Assembly: GCF_036226525.1 (NCBI RefSeq)
Contig: NZ_CP108487.1
Coordinates: 3,782,001 to 3,846,000 of the forward strand
Source of the DNA: Kribbella sp. NBC_01245
GTDB lineage: Bacteria; Actinomycetota; Actinomycetes; Propionibacteriales; Kribbellaceae
DNA length: 64,000 nt
Direction of reading: 5' to 3'
The translations under genes and the position numbers were made by a program. The first letter of the stretch is position 1. Each line of letters opens with the position of its first letter. The notes under the pieces are model-generated. The model was not told the DNA's origin. It worked only from the letters and a program-made list of their open reading frames with translations, and made no database searches. Shown piece by piece: positions 28,892 through 37,833 of this stretch.

Positions 28892-30226
28892 GTGAACGAT
28901 ACGACCGCGCTGCTCACGGACCACTACGAGCTCACCATGCTCCAGGCGAGCCTCGCCGACGGTACGGCACATCGCCGCTCCGTTTTCGAGCTGTTCGCCC
29001 GCCGCCTCCCGGACGGCCGCCGGTACGGCGTGGTCGCGGGCGTGAACCGGCTGCTCGACGCGCTGGAGGCTTTCCGGTTCGACGAGCAGACGATCGCGTT
29101 CCTGTCCGACCGTGGCGTGGTCGACCAGGCCACCTGCGACTGGCTGGCCACCTACAAGTTCAGCGGGGATATCGCCGGTTATGCCGATGGCGAGATCTTT
29201 TTCCCGGGATCGCCGGTGCTGGTGGTCGAGTCGACGTTCGCCGAGGCCGTGCTGCTGGAAACCGTGTTCCTGTCGATCCTGAACCACGATTCGGCCGTGG
29301 CGTCGGCCGCCTCCCGGATGACCTGGTGGGCCGGTGGGCGCCCGTGTATCGAGATGGGTTCACGCCGTACGCACGAGGGCGCCGCGGTGGCGTCCGCGCT
29401 CGCGGCGTACATCTCGGGGTTCGCGGCGACGTCCAACCTGGAGGCGGCCCGGCGCTACGGCATTCCGAGCACCGGTACGGCGGCGCACTCGTTCACGCTG
29501 TTGCACGACACCGAGCGGGACGCCTTCGTCTCCCAGGTCGATGCCTTGGGCAAGGGAACCACGCTGCTGGTCGACACGTACGACCTGACCGAGGCGGTCC
29601 GCACGGCGATCGAGGTGACCGGGACCGAGCTGGGCGCCGTACGGCTCGATTCCGGCGACTTGCCGTCGTTGGCCGGGCAGGTGCGGGAGCAGCTCGACGC
29701 CCTTGGCGCTACGAAGACCCGCATCATCGTGACCAGTGACCTCGACGAGTACCAGATCGCGGCGCTGGCTCCGGCATCCGTCGACGGGTACGGCGTGGGG
29801 ACGTCGCTGGTGACGGGTAGTGGGCATCCCACCTGCGGGTTCGTCTACAAGCTGGTCGCGCGGGCTGATGCCGAAGGCAACCTCAAGCCGGTCGCGAAGA
29901 AGAGCCCGGACAAGATCTCGATCGGCGGCCGGAAGTACGCCCTGCGGCGGCGGGACAAGTCGGGTGTGGCGGAGGCGGAGCTGGTCGGCGTTGGCGAAGC
30001 ACCGGTCGACGATGGCGATGACCGGATGCTGCTGCGGACGCTGGTCGAGGGCGGCAAGGTCGTCGGCCGTACGACGCCGGACGAGTCGCGCGCGCACCAC
30101 CTGAAGGTCCGCGACGAGCTCCCCCGCAGCGCGAGCCAACTCAGCCGCGGCGAACCGGCCATCCCCACCGAGTACATCGGCAACGTCCAGGCCCGCAACC
30201 CATTCGCACCCCGGCCGCGAGCATGA
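28892..30226 (+). CDS. pncB: Nicotinate phosphoribosyltransferase
   Basis: A 444-residue enzyme of the NAD salvage pathway (nicotinate plus PRPP and ATP to nicotinate mononucleotide). Landmarks: LLTDHYELTMLQASL at the N-terminus, ESTFAEAVLLETVFLSILN, the phosphate-site region with a histidine (SRRTHEGAAVASALA), and VRLDSGDLPSLA near residue 250. GTG 28892 is the start. Its partner enzyme pncA (nicotinamidase) lies elsewhere in this window at 41477. It overlaps the following MarR gene by 4 bp. Confidence 0.95.
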   Translation: MNDTTALLTDHYELTMLQASLADGTAHRRSVFELFARRLPDGRRYGVVAGVNRLLDALEAFRFDEQTIAFLSDRGVVDQATCDWLATYKFSGDIAGYADGEIFFPGSPVLVVESTFAEAVLLETVFLSILNHDSAVASAASRMTWWAGGRPCIEMGSRRTHEGAAVASALAAYISGFAATSNLEAARRYGIPSTGTAAHSFTLLHDTERDAFVSQVDALGKGTTLLVDTYDLTEAVRTAIEVTGTELGAVRLDSGDLPSLAGQVREQLDALGATKTRIIVTSDLDEYQIAALAPASVDGYGVGTSLVTGSGHPTCGFVYKLVARADAEGNLKPVAKKSPDKISIGGRKYALRRRDKSGVAEAELVGVGEAPVDDGDDRMLLRTLVEGGKVVGRTTPDESRAHHLKVRDELPRSASQLSRGEPAIPTEYIGNVQARNPFAPRPRA

Positions 30227-30831
30227 CCGACACACCGAACGCCGAACCGGCCGGCTTGCCCGGTGACAGACCGGCCGACCTGCCGGGTGACATGCGGGTT
30301 GGTGAGCCGGTTTGTCCGGGTGCCGAGGTTGTTGGTGAGGAGGCTGAGCCAGGTTGCGAGGGGTCCGATCGGGCGACCGAGTGGCCCGCCGACGCGCCGG
30401 CCAGTCCCGCGGACGTCCTGATCGCCTTGCGTTTCGCCGGACGCGCTGTGCGCAAGGCGATGGCGGAGGAGCTGACGGGAAGCGGCGTACACGTCGGCCA
30501 GGAGTTGGTCCTGATCAAGCTGGCCCATCTCGGCTCGTTGCCGGTCGCGCAGCTCGCCAAGGTGCTCGACGTCGAGGTCCCGACGGCCAGCCGGACCGCG
30601 CAACGCATGGAGGCGGCCGGCCTGGTCCGCCGAGTCAAGGCGACCAACGGCGACGCCCGCCTGGTCAGCATCGAGCTCACCGCCGAGGGCGCCGAAGCCG
30701 CCGAGGTCGTCCGGGTCATCCACGAACGCGTCGGCGAGCGCCTGACCCAAGGCCTCGACGCCGACCAACGCCGCGAACTACGCAACATCCTCTGGCAACT
30801 AGCCGCCAACGGCGACGCCCTCCCCGGCTAA
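30223..30831 (+). CDS. MarR-family regulator with an N-terminal Gly/Pro-rich extension
   Basis: A 202-residue protein. The last about 135 residues are a MarR winged helix (VGQELVLIKLAHLGSLPVAQ, then PTASRTAQRMEAAGLVRRV). The first about 65 residues are an acidic, low-complexity extension containing two LPGD units (GLPGDRPADLPGDM), not part of the family. The start at 30223 overlaps the pncB stop as ATGA; a downstream start within the frame would give a normal-length MarR, so the extension could be an annotation artefact. Coupling to pncB suggests a role in NAD metabolism control. Confidence 0.82.
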   Translation: MTDTPNAEPAGLPGDRPADLPGDMRVGEPVCPGAEVVGEEAEPGCEGSDRATEWPADAPASPADVLIALRFAGRAVRKAMAEELTGSGVHVGQELVLIKLAHLGSLPVAQLAKVLDVEVPTASRTAQRMEAAGLVRRVKATNGDARLVSIELTAEGAEAAEVVRVIHERVGERLTQGLDADQRRELRNILWQLAANGDALPG

Positions 30832-30967
30832 CCCTTCTCCCCTGCCTCGAGTGGTCACCTCTGATCCCCAACGCCGCCGACTGGCTTGCCGGCGCGGGTC
30901 AGACGCGACCACTCGCGGCAGGAGTGAAGGCGGGTCAGACGCGACCACTCGCGGCGGGAGAGAAGGG
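30832..30967. terminator. Inverted and tandem repeat block between convergent genes
   Basis: Arms at 30832-30856 and 30943-30967 pair at 22 of 25 positions. Between and into the right arm lie two tandem copies of a 36-bp unit (30895-30930 and 30931-30966), 34 of 36 matching. The block sits between the MarR gene (ends 30831) and the Hsp70 gene (ends 30981) and probably terminates both. The tandem duplication lets the left arm pair with either copy. Confidence 0.6.
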
Positions 30968-30980
30968 CAGACGTGAAGGG

Positions 30981-33449
30981 TCAGCGGGGGGCTAGTTCTA
31001 CTGTGCTGAAGGAGTCGGGGGTGGTGGGGGCGGCGGGGATTAGCGTTGAGAGTTGGAGGTTGATTGAGCGGAGGCGTTCGTATTGCTCGGTGCGGATGGC
31101 CTCCTCGCCGTCGCGGATCAGCCGGTCGGCCGTCGCCGGATTCGTCATCTGGTAGCGCTGGCGGCTTAGGTCCTCGAAGAGGTTGATCTGGCCCACCGGC
31201 GTCCGGTCCAGCACTCGCCAGCAGAAGATCTGTAACTCCTGCAGCCTCTGCCGCAACAGATCCGCGTCACGAGACTCGATCGCCTCCGCCACCGCGCGCT
31301 CGTACACCGGGAGCTCGGACCGATCGGTCGGACTCCCATGGCTGAGGATGAAGTCGTGCGCCTCGGCGACAACCGTCTCGGCCTGCTGGACCAACGCCGG
31401 CCAGGTCAGCTCGTCCTCGACGGCGTCGATCGCGACTCGCAGATCCAGGATGTACTGGTTGGCCTCGACCGCGACCGCGGGATCGCCCGCCGAGCGCAAC
31501 GCGTTCTCCATCTTCTCGACCAACTGCTCGTCGGTGATGCGCTGCAACATCATGTCGGCCAACGGACTTCCGACGGACGCCTGCTCACGCCGTACGTCCT
31601 CCAGCCGGTCCCGCTCGACCTGCGCCGCCGTCTCCAGCTCGTCGGTCACCGGCGCGGCCTCGGTATCCAGCCGGATGCTGTCCTCGAACTCGGCGTCCAG
31701 GATCGGCAGGTACACCGTGGTGCGGACCAGCCGCGAGATGTCGATTTCGATCGTTAGCCGCAACTCGCTGCCCGCCGGGACCGCCCGTGCGACCTGATCC
31801 GCGCGCACTTCCAGTCGGCCGATCCGGCGATTCCGGTCAGCGCGTTGATGCACACCCTCGAGGATCGGGATCCGGATCACCCCGTTGTCGGGCCGGACCT
31901 CCTCGGTCGTGCGCAGCGTGATCGCCCGGCGCGCGGGCAGACCGGCGTTGCGCTCGGCCAGTTTGTGCAGCTTGTTGTCAGCCGTCCCGATACCGATCGC
32001 GTGCGTCAGCATCGGCTGGGTCTCGACCGAGCCGACCGTGTACCGCAACTCGTCCGGGCTCAACGGCAACCGCGCGCCGGTCGAGTCGGTCAGCTCGACC
32101 TGGTACTTGTTCAGCCGGCCGCGCTCGGCCCGCAGCACGACGACGAACGCGCCCTCCGCGGAGAGCTGGAGCTTCCCGCTCCGCCACGGCGGCCGGGCGT
32201 CGGCGTTCACGACCTCGACCGACAACCCGGTCAACGACGGCCCGTCGATCCGCCCGATCACCTGCGGATCGTCGTCCGGGCCCATTCGCGGATACTCAAA
32301 ACGCGCCGTGTACGACCCGACGGGCGCATCCGCGATAGGTGCCTCGGGCAACGGTTGGGCGCCGGCGAAGATGGCCGCGCCACGCGCCACCACGGTCATC
32401 GGGTCCTGGTCGTACTCCAAGGGCACGCCGAGCTCGGCAGCGACCAACTCGCGCACGAACGGCATCATCGTCTGGCCGCCGACCATCAGCACCTTGCCGA
32501 TATCGGCCGGGCTCACCCCGCAGTCGGCCAGCGCCTGCCGGCACAACTCGATCGAACGGCGCACGAACGGCTCGGCCAAACGCTCGACATCCGCCCGGCG
32601 CAGCTCGTAGTCCAGCTCGAGCAGCTCGCCACCCACGCTGAGATCGACCGTCACGTCGGTGGAATCCGCGCGCGACAGCCGCACCTTCGCCACCTCGGCC
32701 GCGCGTTTGAGCTTGCTGACCACGACCTGCCGCTCCGGGTTTCCACGAGTCAGCCCGGTCAGGCTCGGCTCCTGCTCGATCGCGGCCGGGATCAGCAGCT
32801 CCTCGACGATCTGCCAGTCGACCAGCTTGCCGCCGAGGAAATTGTCCCCCGCATGCCCCACCACGGAGAACTCGCCGTCGCGCAACTGGATCACCGCCGC
32901 GTCGAACGTGCCACCGCCGAAGTCGTAGACCAGCCACATCGCGTTGTCGTCGGTGGACTGGAAGCCATACGCATGGGCGGCCGCGGTCGGCTCCTGCAGC
33001 AGCACGGGATAGCGCAGCCCGGCCAGCTCGGCGGCTCGCCGGGTGGCATCGCACGCGTTCAGGTCGAAGGCGGCCGGCACGGTGATGACCGCGGCCTGGA
33101 TCTCCTCGCCAGTTCGCGTCCGGACGTCCGCGCGCAGCGACTTGAGCACCTCGGCGGACAACTCCTCCGGGGTCAGCTCGCGCCCACTCGCCGCGAATCG
33201 CTGCAACTGGCCCGCCGTACCCATCCTGAGTTTGAACTCGGCACACGTATTACCCGGGTCGACCTCGGAGCGGTCTCGCGCCGCACGTCCGACGTACAAG
33301 CGGTCGCGTTTGTCGATCCAGATCGCGGACGGGGTGGTGTCGTCGCCGTCGTTGTTCTTGATCACCTCGGTCTGGACGCCGTGCAGCATCGCGACCGCGC
33401 TGTTGGTGGTGCCGAGGTCGATGCCGAAGTCGATGGTCGTCCTGGTCAC
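30981..33449 (-). CDS. Hsp70-family ATPase with long C-terminal extension
   Basis: An 822-residue protein, about 200 longer than DnaK. The ATPase domain has phosphate-1 IDLGTTNSAVA (about 9-19), the hydrophobic-linker region and phosphate-2 VYDFGGGTFDAAV (about 174-186), and the adenosine motif VLMVGGQTMMPFVREL (about 325-340). The C-terminal half is beta-rich, then helical (about 620-800), unlike the DnaK substrate lid. The start GTG 33449 overlaps the GrpE-like stop. With the GrpE-like and J-like neighbours it forms a dedicated chaperone set downstream of the ThiF/M50 peptide locus. Confidence 0.93.
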   Translation of the reverse strand: MTRTTIDFGIDLGTTNSAVAMLHGVQTEVIKNNDGDDTTPSAIWIDKRDRLYVGRAARDRSEVDPGNTCAEFKLRMGTAGQLQRFAASGRELTPEELSAEVLKSLRADVRTRTGEEIQAAVITVPAAFDLNACDATRRAAELAGLRYPVLLQEPTAAAHAYGFQSTDDNAMWLVYDFGGGTFDAAVIQLRDGEFSVVGHAGDNFLGGKLVDWQIVEELLIPAAIEQEPSLTGLTRGNPERQVVVSKLKRAAEVAKVRLSRADSTDVTVDLSVGGELLELDYELRRADVERLAEPFVRRSIELCRQALADCGVSPADIGKVLMVGGQTMMPFVRELVAAELGVPLEYDQDPMTVVARGAAIFAGAQPLPEAPIADAPVGSYTARFEYPRMGPDDDPQVIGRIDGPSLTGLSVEVVNADARPPWRSGKLQLSAEGAFVVVLRAERGRLNKYQVELTDSTGARLPLSPDELRYTVGSVETQPMLTHAIGIGTADNKLHKLAERNAGLPARRAITLRTTEEVRPDNGVIRIPILEGVHQRADRNRRIGRLEVRADQVARAVPAGSELRLTIEIDISRLVRTTVYLPILDAEFEDSIRLDTEAAPVTDELETAAQVERDRLEDVRREQASVGSPLADMMLQRITDEQLVEKMENALRSAGDPAVAVEANQYILDLRVAIDAVEDELTWPALVQQAETVVAEAHDFILSHGSPTDRSELPVYERAVAEAIESRDADLLRQRLQELQIFCWRVLDRTPVGQINLFEDLSRQRYQMTNPATADRLIRDGEEAIRTEQYERLRSINLQLSTLIPAAPTTPDSFSTVELAPR

Positions 33450-33835
33450 GCGCTCTCCTTCTCAACCGGTACGCCGACGATCACCTCGGCGAGAGTAAGG
33501 ATGGCACCCCGCACCGACACTGCCGGGCGAACCGTTTCGAGGATGCGCTCCTGCTGCAAACCCGCCGTCGGCTGGAATGCGATCACCCGAATCGCCAGCC
33601 CTGGATCGAAGTCCACACCGTCGTACGCCTGGGTCTCCACGCCCGCGTCGGTCAGCGCGTCGCGGACCGCATGCGCCTGCCGACGTCCGGGTGCGCCGTC
33701 TGGGAGCTTGGTGTCCAGCCGCCAGATCGCGACGGCGAGATCGGCCAACGCGCCGGCGGGCAGATCGACCGTCCGGTCCGGCGGCGACGAGTCCAGCGGG
33801 CCAGGTGGGCGTGGGGGCAGCATCTGGTTCCTCAC
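33446..33835 (-). CDS. GrpE-like nucleotide-exchange-type protein
   Basis: A 129-residue protein whose C-terminal part (about 55-125) matches the GrpE beta domain pattern: LTDAGVETQAYDGVDFDPG, then LETVRPAVSVRGAILTLAEVIVG. The long N-terminal coiled coil of GrpE is replaced by a Pro-rich segment (MRNQMLPPRPPGPLDSS). So it may exchange ADP on the adjacent Hsp70 without dimerising as GrpE does. Coupled at both ends by GTGA overlaps with the J-like and Hsp70 genes. Function is inferred from position and the partial pattern. Confidence 0.65.
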   Translation of the reverse strand: MRNQMLPPRPPGPLDSSPPDRTVDLPAGALADLAVAIWRLDTKLPDGAPGRRQAHAVRDALTDAGVETQAYDGVDFDPGLAIRVIAFQPTAGLQQERILETVRPAVSVRGAILTLAEVIVGVPVEKESA

Positions 33836-35757
33836 GGTCGGATGGCGGATCGATCGCTCTTCATGGCCATGGTGCTCAGTCCGCGGTTGAGTTGGGCCAC
33901 CACGTCCGGATGTTGCCGGGCTCTGACCATCGCCGCGGCGTACAGGCTGTTGCTGAACTTGCGGTTGATCGAGATGTTCAGCACCGCGAGCGTGCCGCTG
34001 ATGATGCCGTTCAGGGTCGTACCACCCGGCGGTTCCCAGATGTTGAGCAGGCCGAGCAGGCAGAAGATCAGCGTGACCGTGCCGATCAGGCCGGCGAGGA
34101 TGAACACGCAGCCGAACATGGGCGACGGTTCCGTGTCGATCTTGTCCCGGGCACAGTCCACGCAGCAGGGCAGGGGCACCGGGGTGATGTCGGGATTCGC
34201 CTGACCGGGCACTGCCATCGCGACGACCGCGGTGACGGGCGCGTCGTTATCGCCACACCACCAGCAGGCGCGCTCGGCACCGATCGTCGGCAGCTGGGTC
34301 ACCTGGCGGTACGGCTCGTCGGCCTGATTGCCATCCAGGTACTGCAAGGTGGCTCGCAGATAGTCCTCGGTGTCGTCCTCGAAGGCTGCGCGCAGACCAC
34401 TCGATCGGTAGATCCGCTCAGCGGCCAGTCTCGCCTGCGCGGTCTTCAGCGGGGTGTCCGCATGCGCGAGCAGGACCATCGTCAGCAGGTACGTGAAGTC
34501 CTGCTCGACACCGAACAGGATCTCGGGCTCGTCCTGGAGCCCTCGGTACTGCCGGAGCAGCGGTGCCGCGTCGGCGACCAACCGGTCGGCCGTCACCAGC
34601 GCGCGAGCCGGTTCGCGGTTTGCCTCGGCGACAGCCTCGTCGGCCAGCCAATGGATCACGTTGTCGACGATGATGGTCAGGTCTTCGTCGATCCGGTCCA
34701 TCAGCTGTTCGGCCGGACCGATCGTCAACGCCACCACGAGGTAGTCGATAACGGCCTTGCCCTGGCGGCCGCGACCCGGCGACTCGTTGGCGAGCAGGTG
34801 GTTCGCGATTTTGACCGCGGTGGTCCGCAGCAGTCCGGCCAGTTCGTCGCCGAGGCCGGTCACGACTGCCGCGTCGTCGCCGAGCAGGATCGCCAAGTAC
34901 TCGAATTCGTCGTCCAGGCAGTCCACCAGGTCGTCGGCCCGTGCCTTCAGTAGGACGGGGTCGTCGGCCGGCAGCCGCGCCTGCTCGCAACGGCTCCGGA
35001 TCCGCGCCACCACCGGCCGGACCACCCCGTTGAGGGCGCGGTGCAGCACTTCCGGATCGGGGCTCGCGGACCGCATCAGGTCCAGGTGGATCTCGGCGTC
35101 GGCGTAGATGGTCTCGGCCTGGAGCTCCTGCAGCAACAGGCGCCCGTGCAACGCCAGCAGCGCGACCGGTACCTCCCGAACGAGGCGGGCCGCCATCGTC
35201 ACCGGCAAGCGCGGGTCATCGAGGGCCTTGACCCGGCGTACGAGCCAGGCCTCGAACCCGTCGTCCGCGAGCACTTCCGCCCACGCGTCGTACGTCGCTC
35301 GCCAGCCGCGAACCGTGAGCTCTTCGAGCGCGAGAGCCAGTTCCAGTACGCCGAGGTTGTGCTTCGCGACGACGCGTTCTTCCGCCGTACGCGCGGGGTC
35401 TTTCGCGACGGCCTGCCAGGTCGTGCGGGCCTCGGTCTCGTCCTGGGCTTGACCGTCCGATGGCGTTGGCCAGAACCAGAAGAGCTCCTCGGTCAGCCGT
35501 TGGACGGGATCACGCAAGCGCAGGATGGCCGTCCGCACCGCCTCGGCATCCGGCGGCGGGTCCAGCGGCAGGACCTGAGCGTTGGTCCGGACGGGCAGAC
35601 CGAGTCGCTCCGCCGCCTGCACCTCGTCACCCCGGCGCCGCATCTGCCGCGCGGTCGCGTCTACCGGTAGTCCGCTCAGCCGGAAGGCGTTACGGCGGCA
35701 CACGTCGGCCGTCAGCGTCTCCCCCAAGCCGAACACGTCCGGCCGCTCGTCAGTCAC
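33832..35757 (-). CDS. DnaJ-like N-terminal, zinc-ribbon, two-helix membrane protein
   Basis: A 641-residue protein counted from GTG 35757 (an upstream GTG at 35769 is possible). Residues about 22-97 (RRNAFRLSGLPVDATARQMR then LFWFWPT) resemble the J-domain-like module of large bacterial co-chaperones, but the HPD tripeptide that activates Hsp70 is not seen. Residues 100-490 are helical. Zinc-ribbon cysteines lie at about 498/501 and 531/532/535, followed by two membrane segments (about 546-572 and 580-597). First gene of the Hsp70/GrpE-like operon; it may recruit the chaperone to the membrane. Confidence 0.75.
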   Translation of the reverse strand: MTDERPDVFGLGETLTADVCRRNAFRLSGLPVDATARQMRRRGDEVQAAERLGLPVRTNAQVLPLDPPPDAEAVRTAILRLRDPVQRLTEELFWFWPTPSDGQAQDETEARTTWQAVAKDPARTAEERVVAKHNLGVLELALALEELTVRGWRATYDAWAEVLADDGFEAWLVRRVKALDDPRLPVTMAARLVREVPVALLALHGRLLLQELQAETIYADAEIHLDLMRSASPDPEVLHRALNGVVRPVVARIRSRCEQARLPADDPVLLKARADDLVDCLDDEFEYLAILLGDDAAVVTGLGDELAGLLRTTAVKIANHLLANESPGRGRQGKAVIDYLVVALTIGPAEQLMDRIDEDLTIIVDNVIHWLADEAVAEANREPARALVTADRLVADAAPLLRQYRGLQDEPEILFGVEQDFTYLLTMVLLAHADTPLKTAQARLAAERIYRSSGLRAAFEDDTEDYLRATLQYLDGNQADEPYRQVTQLPTIGAERACWWCGDNDAPVTAVVAMAVPGQANPDITPVPLPCCVDCARDKIDTEPSPMFGCVFILAGLIGTVTLIFCLLGLLNIWEPPGGTTLNGIISGTLAVLNISINRKFSNSLYAAAMVRARQHPDVVAQLNRGLSTMAMKSDRSAIRP

Positions 35758-35812
35758 CCACGTCCCCACTCGTCAGCCCCAACCCGAGCTGCAACCGTAA
35801 CTTCCGGCAGCG

Positions 35813-35947
35813 TCACCGGCCGCCCGAACCGTGTCGCCGATGTGCCGCCTCGGTCTGCACGTCATGGAACATCGCGTCCGTACCGACCACGGCCGCCATC
35901 CCGTACGCCGCCACCTCACCGTCGTACGCGACCGTTGCCCTCAGCAA
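35813..35947 (-). pseudogene. Fragment of a GNAT acetyltransferase
   Basis: A short frame reading LLRATVAYDGEVAAYGMAAVVGTDAMFHDVQTEAAHRRHGSGGR ends at a stop. The pattern of two strands followed by DVQTEAAHRRHGSG (acetyl-CoA loop region) is typical of a GNAT C-terminal portion, but the fold's first half is absent and no start context is convincing. It lies between the DUF3105 and J-like genes and separates the two operons. The identification is from a short pattern, so tentative. Confidence 0.45.
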
Positions 35948-36019
35948 CTGCCGGCCCCCACCTGTACGTCGTACGCCGCGGGGTTTGGCTGGTAGGCGGG
36001 AGTGGTCAGGGGTGAGTGG

Positions 36020-36589
36020 TTAGGGGTGGGTGCAGGGGGTGGCGCCGTTGCGCCATTGGTGGTCGTAGCGGCCCGCGACCTTGGTGACGAACTGCTCGAC
36101 GGCTTGATCGTCAACCGCGTCGAGCCGTTGTAGCCGCTGCCAGCCGGTCATCGCGATCCCTCGGCCCAGCGCGGGATAGGGCGCGACGACGACGTCTCGC
36201 GGATGCTTCCGGCCGAGGCGTTCGAGGCGTTCGACGTCACTCGCCGATACGTCCGAGCCGTACTGCAGCAGGACGTGCCCATGTTCCAAGACGTGGACCT
36301 GCAACTCCTCGACGATCGGGTCGCGGTAGATGCCGGGGATGACCACTCGCGGCGAATGCGGGCCGGAGGTCGGCGGCTTGCTGCGGTACGGATCGTGGGG
36401 CGCGCTCTCGTACGCGATGTGGCGATCGCCCTCGAACGGCTGCGGCGTACCCGGCACCTGGTCACACGGCAGCGCGGCCCGATCGGTGAACTGGCCGACG
36501 AGTACCCCGACCGCGAGACCCGACATGGTCAGCACGCTCAGACTGGTGACGATAATCCCGACCAGCAGTCCCAGCCAACGACGCCTCAT
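36020..36589 (-). CDS. DUF3105 membrane protein
   Basis: The 189-residue protein has one N-terminal membrane segment (about 6-30, LGLLVGIIVTSLSVLTMSGLAVGVLV) and a DUF3105 domain: YESAPHDPYRSKPPTSGPH, then ELQVHVLEHGHVLLQYG and a C-terminal WRNGATPCTHP. DUF3105 proteins are actinobacterial and of unknown function; conserved His and Cys positions suggest metal or thiol chemistry outside the membrane. It overlaps the M50 gene by 4 bp, so it belongs to the ThiF-M50 operon. Confidence 0.9.
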   Translation of the reverse strand: MRRRWLGLLVGIIVTSLSVLTMSGLAVGVLVGQFTDRAALPCDQVPGTPQPFEGDRHIAYESAPHDPYRSKPPTSGPHSPRVVIPGIYRDPIVEELQVHVLEHGHVLLQYGSDVSASDVERLERLGRKHPRDVVVAPYPALGRGIAMTGWQRLQRLDAVDDQAVEQFVTKVAGRYDHQWRNGATPCTHP

Positions 36590-37833
36590 CCGACGGTCCT
36601 CCTGGCCTGGTAGCGATTCCGCACGATCACGCCGACCGGCAGCAACACGTTGAGCGACGCGAAGACCAGCAGCGCGATCCCCTCCCACCAATAGGCGCTG
36701 GCGAACGGCGCTCCGATCAGCACACCCGCGGCCCAGCCGAAGGTGACCTTGGCGCTGGGCCAGAGGAAGTACCACGCGAACCAGACCATCCAGACCAGGC
36801 CGGCGAGATAGAGCAGGCGGTACCAGCGGGACACCCGCAGATCCTTGGCGTGAGCATTGCCGAGGATCATCGCTTCGGCCGGATTCAGCTTGCGGATAAG
36901 GCGTTTGAGGGACAGCCTCGTGACCTGATGCAGGTTGCCGCAGCCAGTCGCGGTGGCCATCACCAAATACATGTCGGTGCGGAGATAGGCCAGGGTCTGG
37001 AAGGCAAGCTTGACCACTTGGCTGAACACGACCATCGCCAGGAACCGGATCAGCTCCGGCGGCAGGTCGATCCAGCCGCGCGACCAGGCGAAACGCGGCG
37101 CGACAGCCGCGAACAGCACCACGCTGTCGATGGCCATACCGGCGAGGAAAGGCCCGTAGCGGCGTTCGGGCGGCAGCACCCAGAGGCCGGTCAGGTCGGT
37201 CTCGAGGACCGGGAAGATGCCGCGGCGTTCGATCCGCAGCCGGGACGGTACGCCGACGGCCGCGCCCGCCAACGCGTGCCAGACCTCGTGGATGATCGTC
37301 AGGATGACCACGACGATGTTCGTGACGAGGAGGCTGAGTACGACGTCCGGGAAGATGAAGGTGTCCTCGTACGTCGGCAGCAGCGACGTCTCGGCGACGA
37401 ACATCGCGGCGGTCGCGATCAGGCAAGCGGCGTAGAACGTCCAGGCGACGCGGCCGAACAGCGGTCTGACCAGAGCCGCCGGCACCCGCGATACGGACCA
37501 AAACCTGGCCCCCGCGTCACCTTGGCCGGCCTGTGCCGCGACAGCGTCGGTCTGACTGCCGGCCCGGTTGCCCGCCGTGATGATGCCGGCCTCGATCAGG
37601 ACTTCGGCGAAGTCGAGGGCGTCGATCGGCTCGCCGGTCTCGCGTTCCACCATCTCGGCCGCCTCCGCGAGGGTGGACCCCGCGGCGAAGAGCTCGACCA
37701 GCCTGGCCCCGACTTCCGGCACGATGACGAAGTTGCCGCTGGCGGGATCGCCCACGACATACTCGTCGACATCCTCACGCCGTACGACGACATGCGCGGC
37801 GCTCACCCGACTACCGGCGTCGAGCGCGATCAC
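36586..37833 (-). CDS. PqqD-like domain plus M50 site-2-type membrane metalloprotease
   Basis: A 415-residue protein from GTG 37833, which overlaps the ThiF stop as GTGA. Residues about 1-90 are PqqD-like (FVIVPEVGARLVELFAAGSTLAEAA), the type of domain that binds RiPP leader peptides. Then come five or more membrane segments and the metalloprotease motif IHEVWHA, with His182, Glu183 and His186. Such proteins are annotated as peptide zinc metalloproteases and may trim or export a modified peptide. The longer frame to 38181 is antisense to ThiF and was not used. Fully coupled to ThiF and DUF3105. Confidence 0.88.
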   Translation of the reverse strand: MIALDAGSRVSAAHVVVRREDVDEYVVGDPASGNFVIVPEVGARLVELFAAGSTLAEAAEMVERETGEPIDALDFAEVLIEAGIITAGNRAGSQTDAVAAQAGQGDAGARFWSVSRVPAALVRPLFGRVAWTFYAACLIATAAMFVAETSLLPTYEDTFIFPDVVLSLLVTNIVVVILTIIHEVWHALAGAAVGVPSRLRIERRGIFPVLETDLTGLWVLPPERRYGPFLAGMAIDSVVLFAAVAPRFAWSRGWIDLPPELIRFLAMVVFSQVVKLAFQTLAYLRTDMYLVMATATGCGNLHQVTRLSLKRLIRKLNPAEAMILGNAHAKDLRVSRWYRLLYLAGLVWMVWFAWYFLWPSAKVTFGWAAGVLIGAPFASAYWWEGIALLVFASLNVLLPVGVIVRNRYQARRTVG

